In this document: in pieces, positions 16,006 to 23,983 of the stretch
How positions within the stretch are numbered: the stretch's first letter is position 1
How the letters are laid out: every line of letters starts with the position of its first letter
IMG/VR virus record: IMGVR_UViG_3300031027_000019
Coordinates: 1-57,916 of that record
DNA from: a virus
DNA: 57,916 nt
Reading direction: 5' to 3' (one strand)
Notes under the pieces: model-generated
What the model was told of the DNA's origin: nothing
What the model saw: the letters and a program-made list of their open reading frames with translations, nothing else
Database searches by the model: none
Made by a program: the position numbers and the translations under genes

Positions 16006-17002
16006 TGCTATAGAGAGTCCTGAAAGGCTCATACTTGTTACAGACGTTATTTTTGACAGTCTGACGGAATTGGAACCAGTTTCTGAAATTTCCAGACCAC
16101 CAGTCGTTCTCATCAGTTGTAAATTTTCCAGCTTGCATATTGGCTTTTTCTGTTGCTCTGTCGAATGGACGTGCTTGGTGTTCTGTTGGAGAAGCATGGA
16201 CCGGAACAGATTTCACCAGTCGTTCGTAGATCGATTCAGCCTTTTCTAGAGATGGATCATTCTTTCTATATGATACTTGAGCAGCACAAGAAACAGAAGT
16301 TTTCAGGGCTTCACCTAATGAGATACCAGCATCATTCATCAATGAATCGAGTTCACCAGCGATCCAGAACCCATCATCAAAATATGGCATGTGCCAATCT
16401 TTACTCGTGAGGACAGTTGGTTCAGAAAGCTTTGCAGCTTCCAACATACAACGTGCAAGTTCTTTAAATTCTGGTTGAGCGTCTGGATGGTATCTGAGAT
16501 GGAAGAAATTATCCCATTCGGTTCCAGTCAACACACTCTTCATCATACAAAATGGTTCGATGAGCCTGTTTGTAATGGACTTGTGATATCCGGCCTGTTG
16601 GAAACCAATAGCCATCTTGATAGCAAGGTCTCGTGCATAAGTCCAAGCTTGTTCTCTGGTCATTCGATAACCAACACCATCATGAGTAAACCTTACTGGC
16701 TCATCAGTCTCTTCTTTGGCACTCATTCCAGCCTGATTCTTTCCCCAGAAAATAGGCATCGCTGTCTGATTCTTGATATTTTCAATCATTTTTTCAACAG
16801 GAACGGCTCTGGATGATGCTGAGTTTTTACTTTCCATTCGGTGTGTGTTGACTTCAGCAAGAATCCACCTGTGATACTCACATTCAAATGTGATGATTCT
16901 GGAAGGATTGTCGCTATACAAATCGTGCTTGCTGATTGAGTCTGCAACAACTCTAGCTATAATTCCACCTTTTCCTTCTACTACTGATCTATATTCTGTC
17001 AT
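15998..17002 (-). CDS. thyX: Flavin-dependent thymidylate synthase ThyX
   Basis: A 334-residue FAD/NADPH-dependent enzyme that methylates dUMP to dTMP. The ThyX signature is seen as NTHRMESKNSASSRAVP near residue 53, followed by FQQAGYHKSITNRLIEPF near 140, and SCAAQVSYR near 240. It is longer than the usual 220-260 residues because of an insertion of about 50 residues after the signature and a longer C-terminus. It overlaps the upstream gene by 4 nt. It provides dTMP for phage DNA alongside dCMP deaminase and dNMP kinase. Confidence 0.92.
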   Translation of the reverse strand: MTEYRSVVEGKGGIIARVVADSISKHDLYSDNPSRIITFECEYHRWILAEVNTHRMESKNSASSRAVPVEKMIENIKNQTAMPIFWGKNQAGMSAKEETDEPVRFTHDGVGYRMTREQAWTYARDLAIKMAIGFQQAGYHKSITNRLIEPFCMMKSVLTGTEWDNFFHLRYHPDAQPEFKELARCMLEAAKLSEPTVLTSKDWHMPYFDDGFWIAGELDSLMNDAGISLGEALKTSVSCAAQVSYRKNDPSLEKAESIYERLVKSVPVHASPTEHQARPFDRATEKANMQAGKFTTDENDWWSGNFRNWFQFRQTVKNNVCNKYEPFRTLYSNE

Positions 17003-17196
17003 GAATTTATTGTCCTATCACAAACATTGATACAAGGGACCAGATACTTCTCTGGTATTTCTTCTACTGTTTTGGCTTTGTATGGAGCACTCATATGAAT
17101 GATCCAGAACATGTGCTGTTGGGCTTTGGTTAACTTCTCTAGTCTGTCTTTTAGAGATTGTCTGAGAAATTCTGTTATCTCGTTTTCTATACTCAT
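16999..17196 (-). CDS. Small helical protein, 65 aa
   Basis: It starts 1 nt after the upstream stop and overlaps thyX by 4 nt (ATGA). It is mostly helical, with FLRQSLKDRLEKLTKAQQHMF. Unknown function; probably cotranslated with ThyX. Confidence 0.65.
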   Translation of the reverse strand: MSIENEITEFLRQSLKDRLEKLTKAQQHMFWIIHMSAPYKAKTVEEIPEKYLVPCINVCDRTINS

Positions 17197-17604
17197 TTAA
17201 ATTTCTACTACTGCATATCTGACAGTAAAATATGTACCACTCAGAAATGCTACATCATGGACACCATCTTCGGTGACGACAATCCTCTCCCTACTATTCA
17301 TATCAGGTATGCACATTCTAATTTCATCCAGACTATGATAAAGCACTATGTATTTCTTGTCTGTTGGAAATTTATGAAGTTCAGTATGAAGCTCTTTACA
17401 TATGTCTTCTATCCAATTACTGTTGATAAAATTACCTTTTTGCTTCCAACTCTTCAAATGTCTAGTAAGACATTTGTAGTCAACTTTCTTACCTTCCTCA
17501 GTGACCAAGAATCCATTGATATCTTTAGTCTTGGAGATGGTCAAATTCTGAAATTCATCTTTCCAACATGTTAAGTAGTCTATGACAACGTCTAGTGGTT
17601 TCAT
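17197..17604 (-). CDS. Uncharacterised protein, 135 aa
   Basis: Predicted alpha/beta protein with a Trp/Lys-rich centre and a strand-rich end (GTYFTVRYAVVEI). Overlaps the phosphoesterase stop (TAATG). No family recognised. Confidence 0.65.
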   Translation of the reverse strand: MKPLDVVIDYLTCWKDEFQNLTISKTKDINGFLVTEEGKKVDYKCLTRHLKSWKQKGNFINSNWIEDICKELHTELHKFPTDKKYIVLYHSLDEIRMCIPDMNSRERIVVTEDGVHDVAFLSGTYFTVRYAVVEI

Positions 17605-18416
17605 TAAATTTCCACAATCAAATTTGGATTGAAGTTGATATTCTCCAATCGATGAACTTCTTTCTCACCATCATAAGCAACAAGACGAGAATATCCTTTA
17701 GGATTTGCTACAACACGACACTGTCCAATTTCATACGAGCTTGAATTGTGCATGTGGCCATGCATCCATAGCTTGATATTCGGATGGTCCAGAATGAAAT
17801 TTTCCAAATTGGAAGCGAATCCAGCTGTCACAATATCGTTCAAATATCGCGGAAGTGTGGACCTGATAGATGGAGCATGATGAGACACAATCACGATTTT
17901 ATCGTCTGGTGCTTCAACTTGAAGTTTTTTTGAATAGGCGCTGATATTCTCAAGGCATTCGAGGTGCTCTTTCAGGAAGTCTTTAGGTTCAATCTTTCTT
18001 CTATTAATTTCAATGCAATTGTAGTCATTCAGTGCTCTCTGGACTTCGCTCATAGCAATCCATTGCTCCCACTTCGGACTGAAGAGTCTATAGTCGGTCC
18101 AGAGTGTTCCGGCTAGGAAATGAACATTATCTTGTTTGAAGAGACAACGAGAGAAACTAGTATCAAACAGGATATTGTACTGTGCAGCTTGAATATGCAT
18201 TCTCATATTACATTCATAATAATCACCTTGATTGTAAAATTCGTGATTACCCGGAACGTATAGAATGCTTTGATCTTTTCCAAATGTCTCTCTTGCCCAT
18301 TGGAATGCACCACCTTCTTTGATGTCGCCAGCAAGGATGATAAGATCACAGTCAACCGGATAAAATTTGAAGCTGGAAAATTCTAGATGAAGATCGGAAA
18401 GTAGTCTTATACGCAT
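17604..18416 (-). CDS. Calcineurin-like metallophosphoesterase
   Basis: About 270 residues with the metallophosphoesterase metal motifs: RLLSDLHLEF (DxH) at the N-terminus, IILAGDIKEGG (GD), YVPGNHEFY (GNHE), VSHHAPS and WMHGHMHN (GHxH). The ATG at 18416 overlaps a small upstream gene; a TTG further up lies inside it. Such enzymes hydrolyse phosphomonoesters or diesters; the substrate here is unknown. Confidence 0.9.
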   Translation of the reverse strand: MRIRLLSDLHLEFSSFKFYPVDCDLIILAGDIKEGGAFQWARETFGKDQSILYVPGNHEFYNQGDYYECNMRMHIQAAQYNILFDTSFSRCLFKQDNVHFLAGTLWTDYRLFSPKWEQWIAMSEVQRALNDYNCIEINRRKIEPKDFLKEHLECLENISAYSKKLQVEAPDDKIVIVSHHAPSIRSTLPRYLNDIVTAGFASNLENFILDHPNIKLWMHGHMHNSSSYEIGQCRVVANPKGYSRLVAYDGEKEVHRLENINFNPNLIVEI

Positions 18417-18571
18417 AGAAACATCAAAACCAAGAGTGTGTAGAGGATAAATCCTATCCAGTGGAAATTCTGGATAGACCAAAATAATGTATAGGTGAGA
18501 CCAAAGGCAACAAGAAACGTTTCGACATTCTTGTTTACACTATACCAGATGTCTTTGATATGTTCAAACAT
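18407..18571 (-). CDS. Small membrane protein, 54 aa
   Basis: Short gene between two overlapping neighbours. It starts within the stop region of the upstream gene (GATGTTTGA) and ends 10 nt inside the phosphoesterase gene. It has a hydrophobic helix (IGFILYTLLVLMFLCV) at the very C-terminus and a second one in the middle (TFLVAFGLTYTLFW). Unknown function. Confidence 0.65.
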   Translation of the reverse strand: MFEHIKDIWYSVNKNVETFLVAFGLTYTLFWSIQNFHWIGFILYTLLVLMFLCV

Positions 18572-18866
18572 CTTCGGTAATAATTACTCTCAGTTGAATA
18601 TGTAGACGATCTACAAGTGTTAAATCTGACGGAAAATAGATATAATTTACTTCAAAGTCTAAAAGATTAATAATCTCTTTCAGGTAAAATTTAAAACATG
18701 TACCAGTAACTTCTGATTCAAGCCAAAATTCTTTCAATAATTTTAAATCAAGTTCTATACCATAATTGTATTGAAATATACTTCTGAGGTTTGAGGTTAT
18801 TGCTCGAAAGGTAGCATCAGTTTCATCATAGATGAATTGACGTGTATTGAAAATTGGCGAAATCAC
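18564..18866 (-). CDS. Uncharacterised protein, 100 aa
   Basis: It begins at a GTG overlapping the upstream stop (GTGTGA). The middle (TGTCFKFYLKEI) resembles the S-x-x-TG-x-x-VxF segment of the small proteins encoded at 19.3-20.3 kb and 50.7 kb. Unknown function. Confidence 0.6.
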   Translation of the reverse strand: MISPIFNTRQFIYDETDATFRAITSNLRSIFQYNYGIELDLKLLKEFWLESEVTGTCFKFYLKEIINLLDFEVNYIYFPSDLTLVDRLHIQLRVIITEDV

Positions 18867-19300
18867 ACAATTCTCCCATCAGGCATGATAATGATTGTCG
18901 GTTGTAGCTTCTTTTTGGCATATCTGACAGTCGCCCATGTACCACTTCTGACTTCTTCTTTTCCTTTCGGTGTAGCAATCAGAACTTGACAAGTATCTAC
19001 TATATCATGGTTTCGTTTGATATAGTCTTTTGGTTTTTGAATGATATCACCTTCACAGAAGGCCCTTAGAGTGTCAATGACAGGCGGGTGGATGTAGACC
19101 ATCAGACCACACCTTTTAGCGATCTGGTGGGCCTGTGCGTCTGCGCCACAACAATCTCCATGATGTAGCCAATATGTCTCACTCTCGAAAAGCTGCTCTG
19201 CCAAATTGGTTAATTTGGTTTTATCAAGCAACAAGTCTTGAAATGTGACCATCTGAGGAATGGTCATTCCAATCTGTGTTCCTGTAAATCCTATGTTCAT
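18863..19300 (-). CDS. SLOG-superfamily nucleotide-binding protein
   Basis: A 145-residue Rossmann-like protein. GFTGTQIGM at the start, HHGDCCGADAQAH near residue 47, and GTWATVRYAKKK near residue 121 match the DprA/LOG-like (SLOG) pattern of nucleotide or small-ligand binding. SLOG domains occur in defence and signalling systems; a sponge or nucleotide-cleaving role is possible. Start at 19300 is chosen behind TTGGAA. Confidence 0.75.
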   Translation of the reverse strand: MNIGFTGTQIGMTIPQMVTFQDLLLDKTKLTNLAEQLFESETYWLHHGDCCGADAQAHQIAKRCGLMVYIHPPVIDTLRAFCEGDIIQKPKDYIKRNHDIVDTCQVLIATPKGKEEVRSGTWATVRYAKKKLQPTIIIMPDGRIV

Positions 19301-19620
19301 TTCCAATTATCCACATATATAAATGCTGTAAGCTGCCCATATGCATGTATATATGGATCATCTGGGTCTGTTTCACACAACCAAACAGGCATTGTATCAG
19401 TATGAGCATCAACCGATTTCTTTGGATTATGATAGAATTTTACTACTACACCAGTATCAACCGATCTGATTGCGATATATGGACTGGTGTTTGTTTGTCC
19501 TTGATCTTTATTAAAAATCTGTCGTTTTGGATCACCCTCTTGAATAACAGACCACCAGCCAATAAACATTTTTGCATTTTGGTCGTAAGTGTGAAATTTA
19601 TCTGAAGGAATGACGTTCAT
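19297..19620 (-). CDS. Small protein of the S..TG..VxF family, 107 aa
   Basis: Contains IAIRSVDTGVVVKFYHN near residue 48, shared in outline with the next genes. Stop overlaps the SLOG start (ATGA). Unknown function. Confidence 0.65.
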   Translation of the reverse strand: MNVIPSDKFHTYDQNAKMFIGWWSVIQEGDPKRQIFNKDQGQTNTSPYIAIRSVDTGVVVKFYHNPKKSVDAHTDTMPVWLCETDPDDPYIHAYGQLTAFIYVDNWK

Positions 19621-19629
19621 GGATCAATA

Positions 19630-19953
19630 CTATTGACAATCATCTATAACAACCGACAGACCATTCAATTTTGGAATCGAAGAGTCTTTATAGGTATATT
19701 TTATTTGTCCGTTGCTATCGGTGGACCCAATAAGCTCAGAAAAGTCAAACCTGACTATTACTCCGGTGACTGCGGATTGGACAAGGATGTAGTATTCTGT
19801 ACCATTAGAATCTTCATGTTGGATGTGTTGATATAAACATCCAACATCTCCATAATTTCCTCCCAACAACCGCATAAAGGATGAATGAAGAGTCTTCGTA
19901 GATTCGTCATAGCCGAATAGGTCCGTTGACCAAATTTTATCTATCTTGCTCAT
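19630..19953 (-). CDS. Small protein of the S..TG..VxF family, 107 aa
   Basis: Contains ILVQSAVTGVIVRFDFSE near residue 56, matching its neighbours at the same place in the chain. 107 residues, same length as the previous gene. A TATAAATG string overlaps the start and is too close to be a normal promoter. Unknown function. Confidence 0.65.
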   Translation of the reverse strand: MSKIDKIWSTDLFGYDESTKTLHSSFMRLLGGNYGDVGCLYQHIQHEDSNGTEYYILVQSAVTGVIVRFDFSELIGSTDSNGQIKYTYKDSSIPKLNGLSVVIDDCQ

Positions 19954-20002
19954 TTATAAATTAAAATACGAAACTTGACATCAGCACATTCTGGGTTGTT
20001 TA

Positions 20003-20293
20003 CTACATCAGTAGCGGTTGGATGGTATATTGCATATATAGATGAACTAAAAAACCTAGTGTGCTTATTATATCAACAAAACAAAATCTAACTGTCTTTC
20101 CGGTATGATGTGAATTTATTGAAATTTGAGCATTTGATCTATCAGCTATGTGATTTACAACCTGAGTCCAAGAAGCAATTGGGAGTAAAATTCCTTTATG
20201 CGAACTAACATAAGTTTCTAGATCACCAATAGATATAGTCAGATGTCTCTCAAATACATTAAACCTCATACTCGATGTAGAAAGAGTAATCAC
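20003..20293 (-). CDS. Small protein of the S..TG..VxF family, 96 aa
   Basis: Contains ISINSHHTGKTVRFCFVD near residue 57. Starts at a GTG that overlaps the upstream stop. The C-terminus is hydrophobic. Member of the same small paralogous group as the two preceding genes and the gene at 50.7 kb. Confidence 0.6.
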   Translation of the reverse strand: MITLSTSSMRFNVFERHLTISIGDLETYVSSHKGILLPIASWTQVVNHIADRSNAQISINSHHTGKTVRFCFVDIISTLGFLVHLYMQYTIQPLLM

Positions 20294-20505
20294 ACCCGGA
20301 TTACCGGTTCACCACGAGCATCTTCACCATCATAAGAACTCCAAAACCGGGGCTTGCTCTCACGACCTTTGAGAATCTTACGAAAAGAAACAACAGGTGC
20401 GCGAGCAGTAACACGAGTCAAATCAAGATTGATTAATTCAACCTCAAGATCGCCGTGTTCGTCACCAAGTGCTTGTAGTTGTTCAATGTAATCACTGATG
20501 CGCAT
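20290..20505 (-). CDS. Small conserved phage protein, 71 aa
   Basis: Begins MRISDYIEQLQALGDEHGD with AGGAG upstream; the N-terminal pattern is common in short phage proteins of unknown role. A weak promoter (TTGCAT, 16 nt, TAAAAT) lies upstream. Confidence 0.65.
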   Translation of the reverse strand: MRISDYIEQLQALGDEHGDLEVELINLDLTRVTARAPVVSFRKILKGRESKPRFWSSYDGEDARGEPVIRV

Positions 20506-20543
20506 GTTGTTTCTCCTAATTAGGTGAAACTATTTTATCAGAG

Positions 20544-20801
20544 TTAAAAAGTAATGCAACCACAAGTTACCGTTCTTGTTTTAAATTTATTTTCTTTTGT
20601 TTTCAATGATTTGGTGTGCTTCTGAACATCCAATTCAGCTTCTGGAACAGTCTCATAGATGAAATGTCGATAATCATCTCCAGTAAAACTACAACCCAAT
20701 GTCGTCCAAAACCAAGGAAAGTTTCTCAATACTCGAAATTGAGCCTTGAAATATCCATCCTTAGCATCAGTTGTGACTACACGCCATTGGTATGTTTTCA
20801 T
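20544..20801 (-). CDS. Uncharacterised protein, 85 aa
   Basis: Aromatic-rich small protein (FPWFWTTLGCSF) with a C-terminal CGC. Overlaps the upstream gene by 4 nt. Unknown function. Confidence 0.6.
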   Translation of the reverse strand: MKTYQWRVVTTDAKDGYFKAQFRVLRNFPWFWTTLGCSFTGDDYRHFIYETVPEAELDVQKHTKSLKTKENKFKTRTVTCGCITF

Positions 20802-21028
20802 GCTACGAGCATCCTTTGAGGAACAAATGGAATCAAATCGAGAGCATGTTCTGTCTCGTTATCCTTCCAATAGCCACTATCAGTCCATTGAGTCACAATG
20901 TCATTGTGTAGCTCATGGATGATACCGACAACATTGTGGTTATTCTCTGACCTGATTGCGGTCGATAGAATGGTTACAGGGCTATTGGTCTTTCTGGTTG
21001 TGTATGGGGTGCTTTTGTTTATTTTCAT
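20798..21028 (-). CDS. Uncharacterised protein, 76 aa
   Basis: Ends in DLIPFVPQRMLVA after GYWKDNETEHAL, a pattern seen in short phage proteins of unknown role. Start codon overlaps the stop of the 37-residue gene upstream (TAATG). Confidence 0.6.
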   Translation of the reverse strand: MKINKSTPYTTRKTNSPVTILSTAIRSENNHNVVGIIHELHNDIVTQWTDSGYWKDNETEHALDLIPFVPQRMLVA

Positions 21029-21141
21029 TATTTTCTTGGTGTTCTAGAATACCATGGAAGCAATCCTCGTTTCACCATCGCATTGAATGTGAAATATCGA
21101 CACTCTTCTCTCAACTTGAGTCTGAAAGGTTTAGTTTTCAC
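21028..21141 (-). CDS. Small basic protein, 37 aa
   Basis: GTG start with GAGG 8 nt upstream. The product is basic and aromatic (REECRYFTFNAM, LPWYSRTPRK), and its stop overlaps the next start. It lies directly after the GC-rich leader. Unknown function. Confidence 0.6.
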   Translation of the reverse strand: MKTKPFRLKLREECRYFTFNAMVKRGLLPWYSRTPRK

Positions 21142-21171
21142 AGATAATCCTCATAATATAAGTTAAGCCCT

Positions 21172-21305
21172 TGACGTGGGCCAACCGGCATTGCTCTCGG
21201 AATGCTTCTACGTGTCAGTAACGCTACACGACCACGGCATGTACGGTTTGCACTATTGCTTGCCTTGGACTCGGCTCATGCTGTCGAAACATGCTTTGAC
21301 GCTGC
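21172..21305 (-). ncRNA. Candidate structured RNA or leader, GC-rich
   Basis: This interval has no gene on either strand, is clearly richer in GC than its surroundings, and follows a strong promoter. On the minus strand it holds consecutive hairpins: GTCAAA/TTTCGAC, GGCA/TGCC, CGTGT/ACACG, GCATT/AATGC and GCCC/GGGC. The last is followed by TTAACTT. It could be a small RNA or a structured leader for the 37-residue gene. I cannot name a family. Confidence 0.45.
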
Positions 21306-21311
21306 TCGAAT

Positions 21312-21340
21312 AGATTAACAAACTTCCTTTAGAATGTCAA
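21312..21340 (-). promoter_or_regulatory. Sigma70 promoter TTGACA-17-TAATCT
   Basis: A consensus -35 box overlaps the stop of the upstream gene and is followed at 17 nt by TAATCT. Predicted start near 21305, at the beginning of the GC-rich element. Confidence 0.75.
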
Positions 21341-22209
21341 ACTACAGCCGCACCACATTCATAACAGAAATTGTTACCGGGAGAGTTCCACTGTCCACAA
21401 ATTTTACATTGAGTCTTCTGTCTAGAAGTCATTTTTTGTGTGACAGGATTTCCAGTAACAGTCTCGACAAATAGTTGAAGAATGATAACATGAATTTGCT
21501 CTTGTAACTTTCGCGTTGTTACAGTAACAAAATTTTGGTTAACTTCTGAACCTTGGACTGTAATTCCGGCTACGTCATTATTTGATGGTATCAGTTTAGA
21601 TGGTTTTGAACGCTCAACAGAACGTTCCAACGTATCACTCATAAGAGGTGATTCATACCAATCATTAATAGAACAAGAGTCTGTTGTTATAGTATTGTTG
21701 GATGATTGAACTTGTCCAATATTATTCACAAAGCTACGAAGAATGGGATCACGTTTGGTATCAGCATTACAAGTTCCATAATATCCACCATGCCAGTATG
21801 GATAGCCATAATGATTATTGTGAATGTGTGTAACTTCCTCAACTTTCTTGACTACCTCAGGAAGTGGTTCTTCGAATTGATAGGAGACACGAATGATACC
21901 ATCTTCGATCTTGTCACCACGATGTTGAGAAATCTTCTCAGTCTTTCGGATATATTTGAAGGCGCGATTAGACCTATCACCCTTGAGGGTGAATGTTTCG
22001 TTCGGTCTGATAAAGAAACTTTCCTCAGAACCATAGGCATTCTTACCATCAATCTCTATGGTAACTACAGCACCGACACTGTTTAGATTTTTGATATAAA
22101 TTTCATACTCTTCGCCGGAAGGTATATAGACCTTTCCGTTTGTTTCCTTGTAGAAACGATTGGAAGAAGATGAAGGACGAAGCGATACCACGAGCATATC
22201 TTTATGCAT
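21337..22209 (-). CDS. Uncharacterised protein with C-terminal zinc ribbon, 290 aa
   Basis: N-terminal beta-rich domain of about 120 residues (LVVSLRPSSSSNRFYK, YEIYIKNLNSVGAVVTIEI), a His/Tyr-rich linker (HIHNNHYGYPYWHGGYYG) and a C-terminal ribbon with CKICG and CYECG. The ATG at 22209 is chosen because AGAGGAAATTAAA precedes it; a longer reading starts at 22245. The leader contains a late-type CATAAATAA and two hairpins. Could be a decoration or virion protein, but that is a guess. Confidence 0.7.
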   Translation of the reverse strand: MHKDMLVVSLRPSSSSNRFYKETNGKVYIPSGEEYEIYIKNLNSVGAVVTIEIDGKNAYGSEESFFIRPNETFTLKGDRSNRAFKYIRKTEKISQHRGDKIEDGIIRVSYQFEEPLPEVVKKVEEVTHIHNNHYGYPYWHGGYYGTCNADTKRDPILRSFVNNIGQVQSSNNTITTDSCSINDWYESPLMSDTLERSVERSKPSKLIPSNNDVAGITVQGSEVNQNFVTVTTRKLQEQIHVIILQLFVETVTGNPVTQKMTSRQKTQCKICGQWNSPGNNFCYECGAAVV

Positions 22210-22230
22210 TTTAATTTCCTCTGAGAGCGT

Positions 22231-22288
22231 TCGGCTATCGCTCATGTAAGTAAAGCCGAAGAAAGTGTGATTCAGATGATCACAGTGT
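22231..22288 (-). promoter_or_regulatory. Late-type promoter and leader hairpins
   Basis: The minus strand has CATAAATAAC near 22288, then a TGTGAT/ATCACA hairpin, then a TCGGCT/AGCCGA hairpin just before the ribosome-binding site of the 290-residue gene. Confidence 0.4.
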
Positions 22289-22572
22289 TATTTATGCGAT
22301 TTTTCTGGGATGTCAAGTTTCTTGGAGAAACTTTCGTATTTGAATCTTTTACCTTTGACTATGAATGACTTGTCAACAAAGATGGGATAGTCACCAAACA
22401 TTCCAAAATATTTCAGTCCAGAAAGAACAGCATCAACTCGATCAGTTGGAATGCTCTTGATTTTGTATAACAGACTGTTCTGGTCCGACAGGGTCGCATA
22501 CAACAGGCGACGTGCCGATATCTCCTGATTTTCCAATATTTGTGCTTTGAAGAATCTTAGCCTTGACTGCAT
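22288..22572 (-). CDS. Uncharacterised protein, up to 94 aa, overlapping clpP
   Basis: The C-terminal 55 residues after the clpP stop look like a real protein (GLKYFGMFGDYPIFVDKSF). The start is uncertain: the ATG at 22572 has GGACAG upstream but gives a 131-nt overlap with clpP, and an in-frame TTG further in is the alternative. Unknown function. Confidence 0.5.
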   Translation of the reverse strand: MQSRLRFFKAQILENQEISARRLLYATLSDQNSLLYKIKSIPTDRVDAVLSGLKYFGMFGDYPIFVDKSFIVKGKRFKYESFSKKLDIPEKSHK

Positions 22573-23170
22573 TGTTTCTGTCCGGTATCACTTCATCGAC
22601 CATACAAAATTTGATGGCATCTTCTGCATCAAAGTAAAGGTCAATCTGGTTGTCATAAATTTTCTTGAGTTTTGCTTTTGGAAGTTTGGTGTGTTTGAGA
22701 ACATGTGATTCCATAACCTTCTGAAGTCTGACACCTTCTATAGCATCTGCAGCTGCACGCTTGAGAGTAGAAGACTCAGAGCCATCAAAAGACAGCTGGT
22801 GGGCCATATAGGACGCATTCTGATAGCAGGTTCTGTGTGTTCCAGTGATTGCAATCAAAAATGCTGCACTCATGGCACATCCGGTCACGACAGTATCAAT
22901 TGGCGTTGGATTGGCTGTCATAAAAGACAAAAATCCAAGACATGAATATAGATCACCACCGAATGAGTTGATGTAAAGTTTGAATGGCTTTGGTTTGTAG
23001 TCTAGTCCGTGAATGGCATAGAGTTTGGTCAAATATTCATCATTTTCATTGATATCTATCACCTGTTCAATGATCAAACCCAGACTATCGGAAGTGACAT
23101 CCTGATCCAAAAACAACTGTCTTTTCATTGGGACTGGTAGAAGGGTAGAACTATCAATCTGAATATTCAT
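22442..23170 (-). CDS. clpP: ClpP-like serine protease
   Basis: A 242-residue protein of the ClpP/crotonase-like fold. It shows INSFGGDLYSCLGFLSFM (substrate strand), TGCAMSAAFLIAITG with the nucleophile serine, and YMAHQLSF with the catalytic histidine. The core ends near MVDEVIPDR; the last 40 residues are an unusual tail that overlaps the next gene. Phage ClpP-like proteases may act in head maturation or protein turnover. Here it lies in the metabolic run, away from the head genes. Confidence 0.88.
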   Translation of the reverse strand: MNIQIDSSTLLPVPMKRQLFLDQDVTSDSLGLIIEQVIDINENDEYLTKLYAIHGLDYKPKPFKLYINSFGGDLYSCLGFLSFMTANPTPIDTVVTGCAMSAAFLIAITGTHRTCYQNASYMAHQLSFDGSESSTLKRAAADAIEGVRLQKVMESHVLKHTKLPKAKLKKIYDNQIDLYFDAEDAIKFCMVDEVIPDRNNAVKAKILQSTNIGKSGDIGTSPVVCDPVGPEQSVIQNQEHSN

Positions 23171-23179
23171 TCACATTCT

Positions 23180-23731
23180 CTAGGATTTTGTCTGGACCTC
23201 ATTATTTAGAAGTTTGTCAATCTCATCACAAACTTCTGTATGGGTTGTTTCTCCAGCTTTATAGACGAGTGCCTGTCCGCCTGCAGCCTTGAAGGCATCA
23301 CAATTCTTCTTCATGTCATCAATCAGAAGGATATGAGAGTTGGCAAGTCTTGCTTTGCTCAAGCCTGTTGTGGTGCAGAGCATGTCCACCTTAGCAAATG
23401 CATCAGGTGAGTTTTCCAGTAACCACTTTGCTTTGTCTTCAAGAATGATCATTGAATCTTTGATGTAGTCACCACGAGAAGTACAGACAGCAAAGTCTAC
23501 TCTATCCTTGTAAATTCTGTAGATGTGTTCCAACATCTTGAATCCGGGTGCTGGATCGAGAGTCGCAAACTTTCTTGCCAGTGCGAATGGCTTGAGTAGT
23601 TGAAAGAAAACACTTGGTGCAATTCTGTTCGGATCGCCAGATTTGAAGATCGTTCCGGGGAAGAATTTAGCCATTCCGCCTTCAAGGTCTACTAAAACTT
23701 CATCCATGTCACAAAACACTAGAGGCTTCAT
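23180..23731 (-). CDS. HAD-family phosphatase, nucleotidase-like
   Basis: The first motif is FCDMDEVLVDLEGG (DxD nucleophile), with CTSR near residue 84 (motif II Ser/Thr position) and HILLIDDMKKNCDAF near residue 134 (motif IV). 183 residues, fitting small 5'(3')-deoxyribonucleotidase-type HAD enzymes. It probably trims nucleoside monophosphates in the phage nucleotide pathway. Confidence 0.82.
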   Translation of the reverse strand: MKPLVFCDMDEVLVDLEGGMAKFFPGTIFKSGDPNRIAPSVFFQLLKPFALARKFATLDPAPGFKMLEHIYRIYKDRVDFAVCTSRGDYIKDSMIILEDKAKWLLENSPDAFAKVDMLCTTTGLSKARLANSHILLIDDMKKNCDAFKAAGGQALVYKAGETTHTEVCDEIDKLLNNEVQTKS

Positions 23732-23734
23732 AAT

Positions 23735-23983
23735 TTATCCAAATTCCTTCATTTTATTTGTAATTCTACCAAAGAAACCAAAGACATTCTCAGAGACCGT
23801 CTTTGGCCTGTCATAGGAGACGATGAGCACAGGCTCACCATGTATGCTCTCAATTGTGGAGAGCTTTACAGTGGCCTTTCCAGAGGCTACAGGAGCGTTT
23901 GTATTAATGAGTTCAAGGAAGTCTAGGAATTCGACCAATGATCGCTCTTCGTTCAGCTTCAGGACTGTGATTTTCTCACGCAT
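23735..23983 (-). CDS. Uncharacterised protein, 82 aa
   Basis: Small alpha/beta protein beginning REKITVLKLNEERSL and ending in a basic helix. Overlaps the upstream HTH gene by 8 nt. Unknown function. Confidence 0.6.
   Translation of the reverse strand: MREKITVLKLNEERSLVEFLDFLELINTNAPVASGKATVKLSTIESIHGEPVLIVSYDRPKTVSENVFGFFGRITNKMKEFG

Noticed and set aside
16006-16197. Longer form of the 41-residue membrane protein
   Set aside because: The extension lies wholly inside thyX without a ribosome-binding site; the ATG at 16005 fits the overlap pattern.
20567-20573. Fourth AACGGTA copy
   Set aside because: No -10 box at 23-24 nt and it lies in a coding end; probably chance.
21337-22209. TerD/tellurite-resistance assignment
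   Set aside because: The N-terminal beta domain lacks the conserved TerD acidic calcium motifs; only the zinc ribbon is clear.
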